Shown in pieces: positions 22,123 to 32,494 of a stretch of DNA of 32,494 nt. The notes below the pieces were generated by a model. That model was not told the DNA's origin, ran no database searches, and saw only the letters and a list, made by a program, of their open reading frames with translations. The stretch is from Stenotrophomonas sp. (GTDB lineage Bacteria > Pseudomonadota > Gammaproteobacteria > Xanthomonadales > Xanthomonadaceae): assembly GCA_003510825.1 (NCBI GenBank), contig DOKO01000474.1:1-32494 (forward strand), read 5' to 3'. Each line of letters begins with the position of its first letter. The stretch's first letter is position 1. A program made the translations under genes and the position numbers.

Positions 22123-22805
22123 GCGTCCCAGCGGAAGCCGACGCTGTAGATCGACTTGATCCAGTCGCTGCCGCCGCCGTCCATCAGCTTGCGCCGCAGG
22201 TTCCTGACATGGCTGTCCACGGTGCGGTCCGCCACCACGCGGTGGTCGGCGTACAGGTGATCCATCAGCTGGTCACGTGACCAGATGCGGCCCGGCGATG
22301 CGGTCAGCGTCCGCAGCAGGCGGAACTCCACCGGCGTCAGGTCCAGCCACTGGCCATGCAGTGATGCGCGGCCACCGGGCTCATCCAGCTGCAGGCCGGG
22401 GGCGGGGCCGGCTGCCACGGCGCCCCGCGCACCGGCACGACGCAGCACGGTACCGACCCGCGCCACCATCTCGCGCGGACTGAAGGGTTTGCAGATGTAA
22501 TCGTCGGCGCCCACTTCCAGGCCCAACAGACGATCCACCTCTTCCACCCGCGCGGTCACCATGATCACCGGCACCTCGCCAACCGCGCGCAGATCCCGGC
22601 ACAGGGCGATGCCATCACGGTTGGGCAGCATCAGGTCGAGCAGCACCAGCGCCGGCTGCACACGTGCGTAGGCGGCCATCACCTGCGCACCGTCGGCCAC
22701 CCATTCGGTGCGGTAGCCGCTGGCGTGCAGGTAGTCCTGCACCAGGCGCGCCAGCTCCGGCTCGTCTTCCACCACCAGGATGCAGTCGCCGTTGCCGGTA
22801 CTCAT
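22119..22805 (-). CDS. smeR: OmpR-family response regulator, SmeR/BaeR-like
   Basis: A 228-residue DNA-binding regulator. In the receiver domain the acidic pair is E13/D14, the phosphoacceptor is D57 in LLDLMLPNRDG, and the switch residues are T84 and K106 (CKPFSPREM). The C-terminal winged helix carries LDLTPVEFRLLRTLTASPGRIWSRDQLMDHLY and DRTVDSHVRNLRRKLMD. Its wording is closest to BaeR from memory. The ATG overlaps the smeS stop (ATGA), so sensor and regulator are co-translated. Position and orientation match SmeR of S. maltophilia, encoded with SmeS divergently from smeABC. The likely target is the promoter region at 24.2-24.3 kb. The symbol is inferred from this arrangement. Confidence 0.85.
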   Translation of the reverse strand: MSTGNGDCILVVEDEPELARLVQDYLHASGYRTEWVADGAQVMAAYARVQPALVLLDLMLPNRDGIALCRDLRAVGEVPVIMVTARVEEVDRLLGLEVGADDYICKPFSPREMVARVGTVLRRAGARGAVAAGPAPGLQLDEPGGRASLHGQWLDLTPVEFRLLRTLTASPGRIWSRDQLMDHLYADHRVVADRTVDSHVRNLRRKLMDGGGSDWIKSIYSVGFRWDA

Positions 22806-24184
22806 GCGCGCACCGGCAGGGTCAGCACCACGCGCAGGCCGCCCAGCGCGGACGCTTCGGCATGCAGGGTGCCTCCGTGCGCCTGGGCGATGTTGCGGCA
22901 GATCGCCAGGCCCAGACCACTGCCACCGCTGGCGCGGTTGCGTGATTCCTCGGCACGGTAGAAGCGCTCGAACAGGCGCCCGCGCTTGTCCTCATCCACG
23001 CCCGGCGCGCTGTCTTCGATGATGGCGCACACCGTGTCGCCTTGGCGCTGCACGGCCACCACCACCTGGCCGCCGGCATCGGTGTAGCGCAGGCTGTTTT
23101 CCAGCAGGTTGGCGAACAGCTGCTGCAGGCGGCGCTCGTCACCGTTCACCGGGCACGGCTGCGCAGCGGGAATCGCCCGCAGCTGCAGGCCGGCATCGGC
23201 AAGGCGACCGCGCATGCCATCCAGCGCAAGCTGCAGCACCGCGTCCAGGTCCAGTGGCGTGGAGCGGTACGCCAGTGCACCGGCCTGGGTCAGCGCCAGG
23301 TCGTGCAGGTCGTCGATCAGCTTGCCCAGCTGCTGCACCTGCCGCTGCAGCGTGGCCAGGGTTTCCGGGGTCATCGGCCGGATGCCATCCTGGATCGCTT
23401 CCAGCTGCGCGCGCATCACCGTCAGCGGCGTGCGCAGCTCGTGCGAGATATCGGCCATGTAGCTGCGCCGGTTGCGTTCGGTGTCTTCCAGCGTGTCGGC
23501 CAGGCGATTGATGTCATGGCCCAGGCGGCCCAGCTCGTCATCGCCGGTGCGTGCGGCGCGGGCACTGAGGTCACCCGCGGCCAGCCGGTGGATCGCACCG
23601 GTAAGCCCACCGACCTGGCGCAGCAGCGTGCGCGACAGCAGCCAGGCCAGCAGCGCGGCGATCAGCACCGAGGTGATGCCGTTCACCCAGCGCCCGCGCG
23701 ACTGGTCGCGGGAGAAACGCACATCACCGGCGGCGATGGCTTTCTCGAAGGGAATCATCACGAACCAGCCCACCGGGTGGCCGTCGCGCGCGGCAATGGG
23801 CAGCTTGATCGCATCCAGCGTGGCCTGCGGATTGCCGGCCAGGAAACGTCCCTGCAGGTCCAGCAGCGCAAACCGCGGCACCGCGCCGGTCTGGTCGGAG
23901 ACCGGCGGCGCACGCAGGTTGCCCGCCACCGGCACCCAGGTCGGCCGCATCAGCTCGAACCACACCTCGTTGTGGTTGCGCACGAAATCCCAGCTGCCTT
24001 CGCGGTCGTACGCCGCTTCCACCTGCGGCAGCACCTCGCGCATGCGCGACTCGCCCTGTTCGTTCAGGTAGCCCAGGAAGCCCCGCTCGAACAGATAGCG
24101 GCCGACCACGCCGTTCACCGCCAGCACCATGGCGCACGCGGTCAGCACGAGCAGGAACAGTTTGGCGGGCGTACCCAGTTTCAT
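22802..24184 (-). CDS. smeS: Sensor histidine kinase, SmeS/BaeS-like
   Basis: A 460-residue inner-membrane sensor from ATG 24184; a GTG at 24214 would add ten residues. Helix one (LFLLVLTACAMVLAVNGVVG) is followed by a periplasmic sensor domain of about 140 residues. Next come helix two (GITSVLIAALLAWLLSRTLL), a HAMP domain, the phosphorylated H-box DISHELRTPLTVM, the N-box LLENSLRYTDAGG, and G-boxes DSAPGVDEDKRG and GGSGLGLAICRNIAQAHGG. All catalytic boxes are intact, so it should phosphorylate SmeR. It is divergent from the pump genes it probably controls. The sensed signal is unknown; BaeS relatives respond to envelope stress and certain toxic compounds. Confidence 0.87.
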   Translation of the reverse strand: MKLGTPAKLFLLVLTACAMVLAVNGVVGRYLFERGFLGYLNEQGESRMREVLPQVEAAYDREGSWDFVRNHNEVWFELMRPTWVPVAGNLRAPPVSDQTGAVPRFALLDLQGRFLAGNPQATLDAIKLPIAARDGHPVGWFVMIPFEKAIAAGDVRFSRDQSRGRWVNGITSVLIAALLAWLLSRTLLRQVGGLTGAIHRLAAGDLSARAARTGDDELGRLGHDINRLADTLEDTERNRRSYMADISHELRTPLTVMRAQLEAIQDGIRPMTPETLATLQRQVQQLGKLIDDLHDLALTQAGALAYRSTPLDLDAVLQLALDGMRGRLADAGLQLRAIPAAQPCPVNGDERRLQQLFANLLENSLRYTDAGGQVVVAVQRQGDTVCAIIEDSAPGVDEDKRGRLFERFYRAEESRNRASGGSGLGLAICRNIAQAHGGTLHAEASALGGLRVVLTLPVRA

Positions 24185-24336
24185 CGGCGCAGGGGCATCG
24201 GCTTCGGTGGGCACTACTTAGCCGCATCGGCCCGGCCCAATGCAAGGAAAAAGGGGTTCGTTCAGGCGATCTCCTAAATTGCTGCGAATTTCGTACCGAA
24301 CATGGCAAGCCTCAGAAACGCCCATGGGGTAGCCCG
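24185..24336. promoter_or_regulatory. Divergent control region between smeS and smeA
   Basis: This 152-base region must hold promoters for both operons. At 24270-24283 the plus strand reads TCTCCTAAATTGCT, which agrees at about ten of 14 positions with the BaeR box of E. coli as I remember it. AAATT and AATTT (24276-24280, 24287-24291) form a small inverted repeat over the same spot. TAAATT at 24275-24280 could serve as a -10 for smeA, with no good -35, as expected for an activated promoter. On the minus strand the same bases form an AGGAG site ahead of a CTG-initiated 15-codon frame. Confidence 0.55.
24218..24265 (-). other. Candidate 15-codon leader ORF ahead of smeS
   Basis: AGGAG (24275-24271) stands five bases before a CTG at 24265, the best ribosome binding site in this region. 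The frame reads NEPLFPCIGPGRCG after the initiator and stops at TAA (24220-24218), four bases short of the alternative smeS GTG. The non-AUG start makes it doubtful. It could be a leader peptide whose translation feeds into smeS. Confidence 0.3.
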
Positions 24337-25524
24337 ATGCCTGTGTTCGATCGTCGTAGTTCGTTCCGCCTGCCCTGGCGGCTGATGCCGGCTTCAGCGC
24401 TGGCCCTGGCGCTGGCCGCCTGCTCGCCCGCACAGGCGCCGCAGCAGCACACCGCCGAAGTGGTGGCCACGCCGGTGGTCACCCGCTCGCTGGCGGTGGA
24501 ACAGTCGCTGGCCGGGCGTACCGTCGCGGCCATGGTGTCCGACGTGCGCCCGCAGGTGGGCGGCATCATCCGCTCGCGCGCCTTTACCGAGGGAGCGCTG
24601 GTCGACGCCGGGCAGCTGCTGTACCAGATCGACCCGCGCAGCTACCAGGCCGCCTATGACAGCGCCAAGGGCTCGCTGGCGCAGGCCGAGGCCGCCGTGC
24701 TTTCCTCGCGCCCCAAGGCCGAGCGCTACCGCAACCTGGTCGATGCCGATGCCGTGAGCCGGCAGGATGCCGACGATGCGCAGGCCACCCTGCGGGCCAA
24801 CGAAGCGGCCGTGGTGGCCGCACGCGCCGCGCTGCAGACCGCGAAGATCAACCTGGACTACACCCGGGTGACCGCGCCGATCTCCGGCCGCATCGGCACC
24901 TCCACCTACACGCCGGGCGCGCTGGTCAGCGCCGGCCAGGACACCGCGCTGGCCACCATCCAGCAGCTGGACCCGATCCATGTCGATGTCAGCCAGACCA
25001 GCGCGCAGCTGCTGGCCCTGCGCAAGCAGCTGGACAGCGGCGCGCTGCAGGCCGTGGATGGCAAGGCGCAGGTGCGCATCGTGCTGGAGGACGGCAGCAC
25101 CTACGCCCATACCGGCACCCTGGAAGTGATCGGCACCGCCGTCGATACCGGCACCGGCAACGTCACCCTGCGGGCCACCGTGCCCAACCCCGAGGGCCTG
25201 CTGCTGCCGGGCACCTACGTGCGCGCGGTGCTGCCGATGGCGGTGGACCCGAACGCGATCCTGGTGCCGCAGACCGCCGTGACCCGCAACACCAAGGGCG
25301 AGGCGCAGGTGAAGCTGGTCGACGCCGACGGCAAGGTGGTCGAACGAGTCATCCAGACCAGCGCTGCGCAGGGCGACCAGTGGGTGGTCAGCAGCGGCCT
25401 GAAGGCGGGAGAGCAGCTGATCACCGAAGGTGGCAGCAAGGTCGGTGCCGGCCAGGCGGTGAAGGTCGCCGCGGCCGCATCGGCAGCTGCCGGCAACGCC
25501 GCCACCGCCGCGGCGAAGGACTGA
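24337..25524 (+). CDS. smeA: RND efflux periplasmic adaptor lipoprotein, SmeA-like
   Basis: Membrane-fusion subunit of a tripartite drug-efflux pump, 395 residues. A lipoprotein signal ends in LALAAC, with lipidated C29. The lipoyl halves are VSDVRPQVGGIIRSRAFTEGALVDAGQLLYQIDP and LDYTRVTAPISGRIGTSTYTPGALVSAGQ, with a helical hairpin of about 90 residues between them. The barrel and membrane-proximal domains follow (IHVDVSQTSAQLL, LPGTYVRAVLPMAV, ILVPQTAVTRNTKGEAQV), as in AcrA/MexA. The tail is Ala-rich. The first gene of the operon; the stop is four bases from the smeB start. A GGGGTAG stretch precedes the ATG. The symbol rests on the divergent two-component pair, which separates smeABC from the TetR-controlled smeDEF; a related RND operon of another species is possible. 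Confidence 0.87.
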   Translation: MPVFDRRSSFRLPWRLMPASALALALAACSPAQAPQQHTAEVVATPVVTRSLAVEQSLAGRTVAAMVSDVRPQVGGIIRSRAFTEGALVDAGQLLYQIDPRSYQAAYDSAKGSLAQAEAAVLSSRPKAERYRNLVDADAVSRQDADDAQATLRANEAAVVAARAALQTAKINLDYTRVTAPISGRIGTSTYTPGALVSAGQDTALATIQQLDPIHVDVSQTSAQLLALRKQLDSGALQAVDGKAQVRIVLEDGSTYAHTGTLEVIGTAVDTGTGNVTLRATVPNPEGLLLPGTYVRAVLPMAVDPNAILVPQTAVTRNTKGEAQVKLVDADGKVVERVIQTSAAQGDQWVVSSGLKAGEQLITEGGSKVGAGQAVKVAAAASAAAGNAATAAAKD

Positions 25525-25528
25525 GCCC

Positions 25529-28500
25529 ATGTCACGCTTCTTCATCGACCGCCCCATCTTCGCCTGGGTCATCGCCATCGTGATCACCCTGGCCGGCATG
25601 CTGGCCGTGTACACGCTGCCGGTGGAGCAGTACCCGGACATCGCCCCGCCCAGCGTCTCCATCCGCGCCACCTACACCGGTGCCTCGGCCGAGACCACCG
25701 AAAATTCGGTCACCCAGGTCATCGAGCAGAACATGACCGGGCTCGACAACCTGATGTACATGTCCTCCAGCAGCAGCTCGTCGGGCAGCGCCAACGTCAC
25801 CCTCACCTTCGCCTCGGGCACCGACCCGGACACCGCGCAGGTGCAGGTGCAGAACAAGCTGCAGCAGGCACAGTCGCTGCTGCCCGATGCCGTGCAGAGC
25901 ACCGGCGTGACGGTCAGCAAGTCCTCGGGCAACCTGTTCATGGTGCTGGCCTTCACCTCCGATGACGGCAGCATGGACGGTACGGACATCGCCGATTACA
26001 TGGTGTCCTCGCTGCAGGATCCGCTGAGCCGGGTCAGCGGCGTCGGCAACGTGCAGGTGATGGGCTCCGAGTACGCCATGCGCATCTGGCTGGACCCGGA
26101 AAAGCTGCGCACCTATTCGCTGATGCCCTCGGACGTGACCGCGGCCATCCAGGCGCAGAACAGCGATGTCACCGCCGGTTCGCTGGGCGCGTTGCCCGCT
26201 GTCGAAGGACAGTCGCTGAGCGCCACCGTCACTGCGCGCTCGCGCCTGAAGACGGTCGAGCAGTTCCAGGCCATCGTGGTGAAGTCCAGCGCCAACGGCG
26301 CCGACGTGCGCCTGTCCGACGTGGCCACCGTCACCCTGGGCAGCGAAAGCTATTCCGCGGTCAGCCAGTTCAACGGCAAGGCCGCCGCCGGCCTCGGCAT
26401 CGAGCTGGCCTCCGGCGCCAACGCGCTGGACGTATCCAAGGCAGTGGATGCCAAGCTGGCCGAACTGCGGCCCTACTTCCCCACCGGACTGAGCTACCAC
26501 GTGGCCTACAGCACCACGCCGTTCGTGCAGATCTCCATCGAGGAAGTGGTCAAGACCCTGATCGAGGCCATCGTGCTGGTGGTGGCGATCATGTACCTGT
26601 TCCTGCAGAACTGGCGCGTCACCCTGATTCCGGCCATCGCGGTGCCGGTGGTGCTGATGGGCACCTTCGGCGTGCTGTCGCTGCTGGGTTACTCGATCAA
26701 CACGCTGTCGATGTTCGCGATGGTGCTGGCCATCGGCCTGCTGGTGGACGACGCCATCGTGGTGGTGGAGAACGTCGAGCGCCTGATGAGCGAGGAAGGG
26801 CTGTCGCCGCGCGCGGCCACCCGCAAGTCGATGGGGCAGATCACCGGTGCGCTGGTGGGCATCGCCCTGGTGCTGACCGCGGTGTTCCTGCCGATGGCCT
26901 TCTTCGGCGGCTCCACCGGCGCCATCTACCGCCAGTTCTCGGTCACCATCGCCTCGGCGATGATCCTGTCGGTGCTGGTAGCGATGACCCTGACCCCGGC
27001 GCTGTGCGCGACCATCCTGCTGCCGATCAGCAAGGGTGGCCACACCTCGGCGCCGGGCCTGCTGGCGCGCTTCTTCGCCCGCTTCAACCGCTTCTTCGAC
27101 CGCAACGCCGAGCGCTACGAACAGGGCGTGGGCCGCGTGCTGAAGCATCGCCGCCTGGGCATCGCCGCGTATGTGCTGGTGCTGGCCTTGATGGGCGCGC
27201 TGTTCTACACCCTGCCCAGCTCGTTCCTGCCCGAGGAAGACCAGGGCATGTTGATGGTGCAGGTGAAGCTGCCCTCCGGCGCCACCCAGCAGCAGACGCT
27301 GAAGGTGATCCAGCAGATGTCCGAGTACGTGCGCCAGCAGCCGGAAGTGGACACGGTGATGGCCGTGGCCGGCTTCAGCATGGGTGGCAGCGGGCAGAAC
27401 TCGGGCATGGGCTTCGTCAAGCTGAAGGACTGGGACGAGCGCGATGCCGACGCCAACAGCATCGGCCAGCGCATCACCATCGCCATGGCCCAGCGCTTCC
27501 GCGATGCACAGATCTTTGCCATGGCCCCGTCGGGCATTCCCGGCCTGGGACAGAGTGCGGGTTTCTCGCTGGAACTGCAGGACGTGGGCGGTGCCGGCCA
27601 CGACGCGCTGGTGAAGGCGCGCGAGCAGCTGCTGGCGCTGGCTGCCAAGAGCGATGTCGTGCAGTCGGTGCGCTATGACAACCTGGAGGACGCGCCGACC
27701 TTCGACGTCAAGATCGACGATGCCAAGGCCGGTGCGCTGGACCTGGCGCAGAGCGATATCAATTCCACCCTGTCCACCGCGCTGGGCAGCACCTACGTCA
27801 ACGACTTCGTCAACCGTGGCCGCATCAAGAAGGTCTACGTGCAGGGCGAGGCCAGCGCGCGCATGCTGCCGCAGGACGTCGAACGCTGGTCGGTGCGTAA
27901 CAGCAACAACCAGATGGTGCCCTTCGGTGCATTCTCCAGCAGCGGCTGGAGCTATGCGCCCGCCTCGCTCACACGCTTCAACGGCACCGCGTCGATGGAG
28001 ATCAGCGGCCAGGCCGCCGATGGCGTGAGCTCGGGCACGGCGATGGCCGAGATGGAGCAGCTGGTCGGCCAGCTCGACGGCCAGTTCGGCGCAGCATGGT
28101 CGGGCCTGTCCTACCAGGAACGCCAGGCCGGCGCGCAGGCGCCGCTGTTGTACGCGGTCTCGCTGCTGTTCGTGTTCCTGTGCCTGGCCGCGCTGTATGA
28201 AAGCTGGTCGATCCCGTTCTCGGTGATGCTGGCCGTGCCGATCGGCATCGTCGGCGCCCTGCTGTTCACCAGCGTGCGCGGCCTGTCCAACGATGTGTAC
28301 TTCCAGGTGGGCCTGCTGGCCACGGTGGGCCTGGCCGCGAAGAACGGCATCCTCATCGTGGAATTCGCCAAGGAACTGGAGGACAAGGGCATGGGCCTGG
28401 TGCAGGCCACGCTGCAGGCGGCACGGCTGCGCCTGCGCCCGATCCTGATGACCTCGCTGGCCTTCATGCTGGGCGTGCTGCCGCTGGTGATCAGCAGCGG

Positions 28501-28684
28501 CGCCGGCTCCGGCGGCCGCCATTCGCTGGGTACCGGCGTGTTCGGCGGCACCCTGGCCTCCACCGCGCTGGGCATCTTCTTCGTGCCGCTGTTCTACGTG
28601 GTGGTGCGCACCCTGTTCCCGTCTAAGCCGCGCCCGGCCGAAGACGATGCCCACGATGACATTGATGCAGAGGTGAAGGCATGA
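25529..28684 (+). CDS. smeB: RND drug-proton antiporter (HAE1 family), SmeB-like
   Basis: Inner-membrane pump subunit of 1051 residues, close to the usual 1030-1050. It begins MSRFFIDRPIFAWVIAIVI, typical of HAE1 pumps. The proton-relay pair is D407-D408 (GLLVDDAIVVVENVER), the same numbers as in AcrB, and the partner lysine is K938 (GLAAKNGILIVEF; AcrB K940). Two periplasmic loops of about 300 residues with PN/PC porter repeats lie after helices 1 and 7. The sequence TLPSSFLPEEDQGMLMVQVKLPSGAT starts the second loop. The C-terminal tail is short and acidic. It shares ATGA with smeC. All key residues are present, so the pump should work; substrate range cannot be read from sequence. Confidence 0.92.
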   Translation: MSRFFIDRPIFAWVIAIVITLAGMLAVYTLPVEQYPDIAPPSVSIRATYTGASAETTENSVTQVIEQNMTGLDNLMYMSSSSSSSGSANVTLTFASGTDPDTAQVQVQNKLQQAQSLLPDAVQSTGVTVSKSSGNLFMVLAFTSDDGSMDGTDIADYMVSSLQDPLSRVSGVGNVQVMGSEYAMRIWLDPEKLRTYSLMPSDVTAAIQAQNSDVTAGSLGALPAVEGQSLSATVTARSRLKTVEQFQAIVVKSSANGADVRLSDVATVTLGSESYSAVSQFNGKAAAGLGIELASGANALDVSKAVDAKLAELRPYFPTGLSYHVAYSTTPFVQISIEEVVKTLIEAIVLVVAIMYLFLQNWRVTLIPAIAVPVVLMGTFGVLSLLGYSINTLSMFAMVLAIGLLVDDAIVVVENVERLMSEEGLSPRAATRKSMGQITGALVGIALVLTAVFLPMAFFGGSTGAIYRQFSVTIASAMILSVLVAMTLTPALCATILLPISKGGHTSAPGLLARFFARFNRFFDRNAERYEQGVGRVLKHRRLGIAAYVLVLALMGALFYTLPSSFLPEEDQGMLMVQVKLPSGATQQQTLKVIQQMSEYVRQQPEVDTVMAVAGFSMGGSGQNSGMGFVKLKDWDERDADANSIGQRITIAMAQRFRDAQIFAMAPSGIPGLGQSAGFSLELQDVGGAGHDALVKAREQLLALAAKSDVVQSVRYDNLEDAPTFDVKIDDAKAGALDLAQSDINSTLSTALGSTYVNDFVNRGRIKKVYVQGEASARMLPQDVERWSVRNSNNQMVPFGAFSSSGWSYAPASLTRFNGTASMEISGQAADGVSSGTAMAEMEQLVGQLDGQFGAAWSGLSYQERQAGAQAPLLYAVSLLFVFLCLAALYESWSIPFSVMLAVPIGIVGALLFTSVRGLSNDVYFQVGLLATVGLAAKNGILIVEFAKELEDKGMGLVQATLQAARLRLRPILMTSLAFMLGVLPLVISSGAGSGGRHSLGTGVFGGTLASTALGIFFVPLFYVVVRTLFPSKPRPAEDDAHDDIDAEVKA

Positions 28685-30135
28685 ACCGTTCGATGATCCA
28701 CACCACGCTGCTGGCACTGGCCTGCGCGGCGGCAATGAGCGGCTGCGCCAGCATGGCACCGGCCTACCAGCGTCCCGACGCGCCGGTACGGGCCAGCTTC
28801 GGCAGCACGCCCAGCGTGGCCGTGGCCGACGAACCGGTGCCGGTGGCCCGGCTGGAATGGCGTTCGGTATTCATCGACCCGCAGCTGCAGCAGGTCATCG
28901 CCCTGGCGCTCGACAACAACCGCGACCTGCGCGTGGCCATGCTCAACATCGAAGCGGCGCGCGCCAAGTACCGCATCCAGCGCGCGGATCTGCTGCCCAG
29001 CGTGGATGCCACGGCCAGCCACACCGCCGCACGCAGCAACACGACGGGCGAAGGCAGCCAGGTCAGCCGCAGCGCCACCGCGCAGGTGGGCTTCAGCAGT
29101 TGGGAACTGGACCTGTTCGGGCGCATCCGCAGCCTGAAGGACGAGGCCCTGCAGACCTGGCTGGCCACCGAACAGACCCAGCGCAGCACGCGCATGAGCC
29201 TGGTGGCCGAAGTGGCCGGCAACTGGCTGACCGTCGGCGCTTACCAGCAGCGGCTGAAGCTGGCCGAGCAGACCCTGGCCAGCCAGCGCGAAAGCCTGGC
29301 GCTGACCGAGCGGCGTCATGCGCAGGGCCTGCTGTCCGGCGTCGACCTGGCCTCGCTGCAGGCCAGCGTGGAAAGCGCACGCGCCGACGTGGCGGCCTAC
29401 ACCACCTCACTGGCGCAGGCGCGCAATGCACTGGAACTGGTGGTCGGCACCGCGGTCAGCGATGACCAGCTGCCGGCGGCCACGACGGGGACGACCGATG
29501 CAGTGGCGCTGGCGCCACTGCCGGCCGAAGTATCCTCGGCGGTGCTGCTGCAGCGCCCGGACGTGCTGTACGCCGAGCACACCCTGAAGGCGGCCAACGC
29601 CGATATCGGCGCCGCGCGCGCCGCGTTCTTCCCCACCATTTCGCTGACCGCCTCGACCGGCAGCGGCAGTGATGCGCTGTCCAGCCTGTTCGACAGCGGG
29701 ACGAAGCAATGGAGCTTCGCGCCGACCATTTCCCTGCCGGTTTTCCACACCGGCGCACTGAAGGCCTCGCTGGACCAGGCCAAGATCAGCAAGGACGTAA
29801 GCGTGGCGCAGTACGAAAAGGCCATCCAGAGCGCCTTCAGCGAAGTGGCCGATGCCCTGGCCACGCGCGCCACCGTGGATGAGCAGCGCGATGCGCAGCA
29901 GGCACGTGTGGCGGCAACCACCCGCGCCCGCGACCTGGCCGAGATGCGCTATCGCAATGGGATCGACAGCCGGCTGGAACTGCTGGACGCGCAGCGCACC
30001 GACGATGCCGCCCAGCAGGACCTGGTAACCCTGCGCCTGGCCGAGGCGACCAACCGGGTGACGCTGTACAAGGTGCTGGGTGGGGGTGCGGATGCGCTGG
30101 CGGGTAGTGGCGGGACGTGGGCGACGGAGGAGTGA
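28681..30135 (+). CDS. smeC: RND outer-membrane factor lipoprotein (OprM/NodT-type), SmeC-like
   Basis: Outer-membrane channel of the pump, 484 residues. The lipoprotein signal ends MSGC with C22. The OprM/NodT pattern is evident: YQRPDAPV, VARLEWRSVFIDPQLQQVIALAL with NNRDLRVAMLNIEAARA, SWELDLFGRIRSLKDEAL, ERRHAQGLLSGVDLASLQ, LLQRPDVLYAEHTLKAANADIGAARAAFFPTISLTAS, and MRYRNGIDSRLELLDAQR. The two-fold repeat is complete. It is translationally coupled to smeB and closes the operon; no intrinsic terminator with a T-tract follows. In S. maltophilia, SmeC is reported to contribute to resistance even without SmeB (established knowledge), possibly by serving other pumps. Confidence 0.9.
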   Translation: MNRSMIHTTLLALACAAAMSGCASMAPAYQRPDAPVRASFGSTPSVAVADEPVPVARLEWRSVFIDPQLQQVIALALDNNRDLRVAMLNIEAARAKYRIQRADLLPSVDATASHTAARSNTTGEGSQVSRSATAQVGFSSWELDLFGRIRSLKDEALQTWLATEQTQRSTRMSLVAEVAGNWLTVGAYQQRLKLAEQTLASQRESLALTERRHAQGLLSGVDLASLQASVESARADVAAYTTSLAQARNALELVVGTAVSDDQLPAATTGTTDAVALAPLPAEVSSAVLLQRPDVLYAEHTLKAANADIGAARAAFFPTISLTASTGSGSDALSSLFDSGTKQWSFAPTISLPVFHTGALKASLDQAKISKDVSVAQYEKAIQSAFSEVADALATRATVDEQRDAQQARVAATTRARDLAEMRYRNGIDSRLELLDAQRTDDAAQQDLVTLRLAEATNRVTLYKVLGGGADALAGSGGTWATEE

Positions 30136-30148
30136 GGTTTCCCAGCAG

Positions 30149-30200
30149 GTAGCGCGCCGGCACCCTCCCGCCCACGCGGGTGCCGCGTGCACCACCCTAC
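30149..30200. repeat. GTAG...CTAC inverted repeat between smeC and mutS
   Basis: GTAG at 30149-30152 and CTAC at 30197-30200 bracket a stem of GGCACCC (30159-30165) and GGGTGCC (30178-30184) with a 12-base loop. It resembles a diverged SMAG-like unit. It could partly terminate or stabilise the smeABC transcript, but there is no T-tract. Confidence 0.5.
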
Positions 30201-30278
30201 CCGTTACCATAGAGGCTCCATTTCCGCAGCTGCCTGCCGCCCTCCCGGCGCGGGCGCCTGCCCCGATTTCCGAGTCCC

Positions 30279-32494
<2,216 letters not shown>

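Noticed and set aside
25532..28759. 1075-codon frame on the minus strand, antisense to smeB
   Set aside because: It mirrors smeB in the frame expected from GC3 bias, is rich in His/Gln/Arg and lacks recognisable motifs.
24337..30135. Assignment of the RND operon to smeDEF
   Set aside because: smeDEF is expected beside a divergent TetR gene (smeT); here the neighbour is a divergent sensor/regulator pair, as for smeABC.

Overview
The window is GC-rich, densely packed Gram-negative chromosome. It most likely comes from Stenotrophomonas (S. maltophilia complex, Xanthomonadaceae). The basis is the RND efflux operon with a divergent two-component pair laid out like smeSR-smeABC, together with several GTAG-headed palindromic repeats that resemble the SMAG repeats of S. 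maltophilia. The species call is inference from memory; no database search was possible. There are 22 protein-coding genes (two cut by the window edges), no recognisable rRNA or tRNA gene, and no CRISPR array, insertion sequence or prophage. No gene-free stretch exceeds about 235 bases.

Layout. 1-5.1 kb: on the minus strand, opgB (phosphoglycerol transferase of periplasmic glucans, 3' end off-window) and a ubiB-type kinase-like gene with a TTG start; then a divergent DUF808/YedI membrane protein. 5.1-9.6 kb: a minus-strand diguanylate cyclase, then a plus-strand pair made of a Rossmann-fold protein with an unusual membrane tail and a TonB-dependent siderophore receptor only 21 bases downstream. 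9.7-12.4 kb: a secreted PPP-like phosphatase, a VOC protein, and a compact ParD-like/methionine aminopeptidase pair preceded by a near-perfect 26-bp palindrome. 12.4-14.9 kb: an unnamed membrane protein and the divergent argO/argP exporter-regulator pair with a T-N11-A operator. 14.9-19.7 kb: a four-gene overlapping export operon (TolC-like, HlyD-like, two ABC-2 permeases) with no ATPase gene. 19.7-22.1 kb: an unnamed membrane protein, a glycine-zipper secreted protein and a barstar-like protein. 22.1-30.1 kb: smeR-smeS (minus) facing smeA-smeB-smeC (plus). 30.3 kb to the end: mutS, C-terminus missing.

How the genes work together: SmeS/SmeR probably control the adjacent tripartite SmeABC pump from the shared 24.2-24.3 kb region. 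ArgP should switch argO according to basic amino-acid level. The export operon would form an envelope-spanning conduit but must borrow an ATPase from elsewhere. The most interesting candidate for an undescribed system is the self-contained ParD-like/MetAP unit at 11.38-12.44 kb: a putative ribbon-helix-helix regulator, a complete second-type methionine aminopeptidase, and an AT-rich palindrome placed where the regulator could control both.
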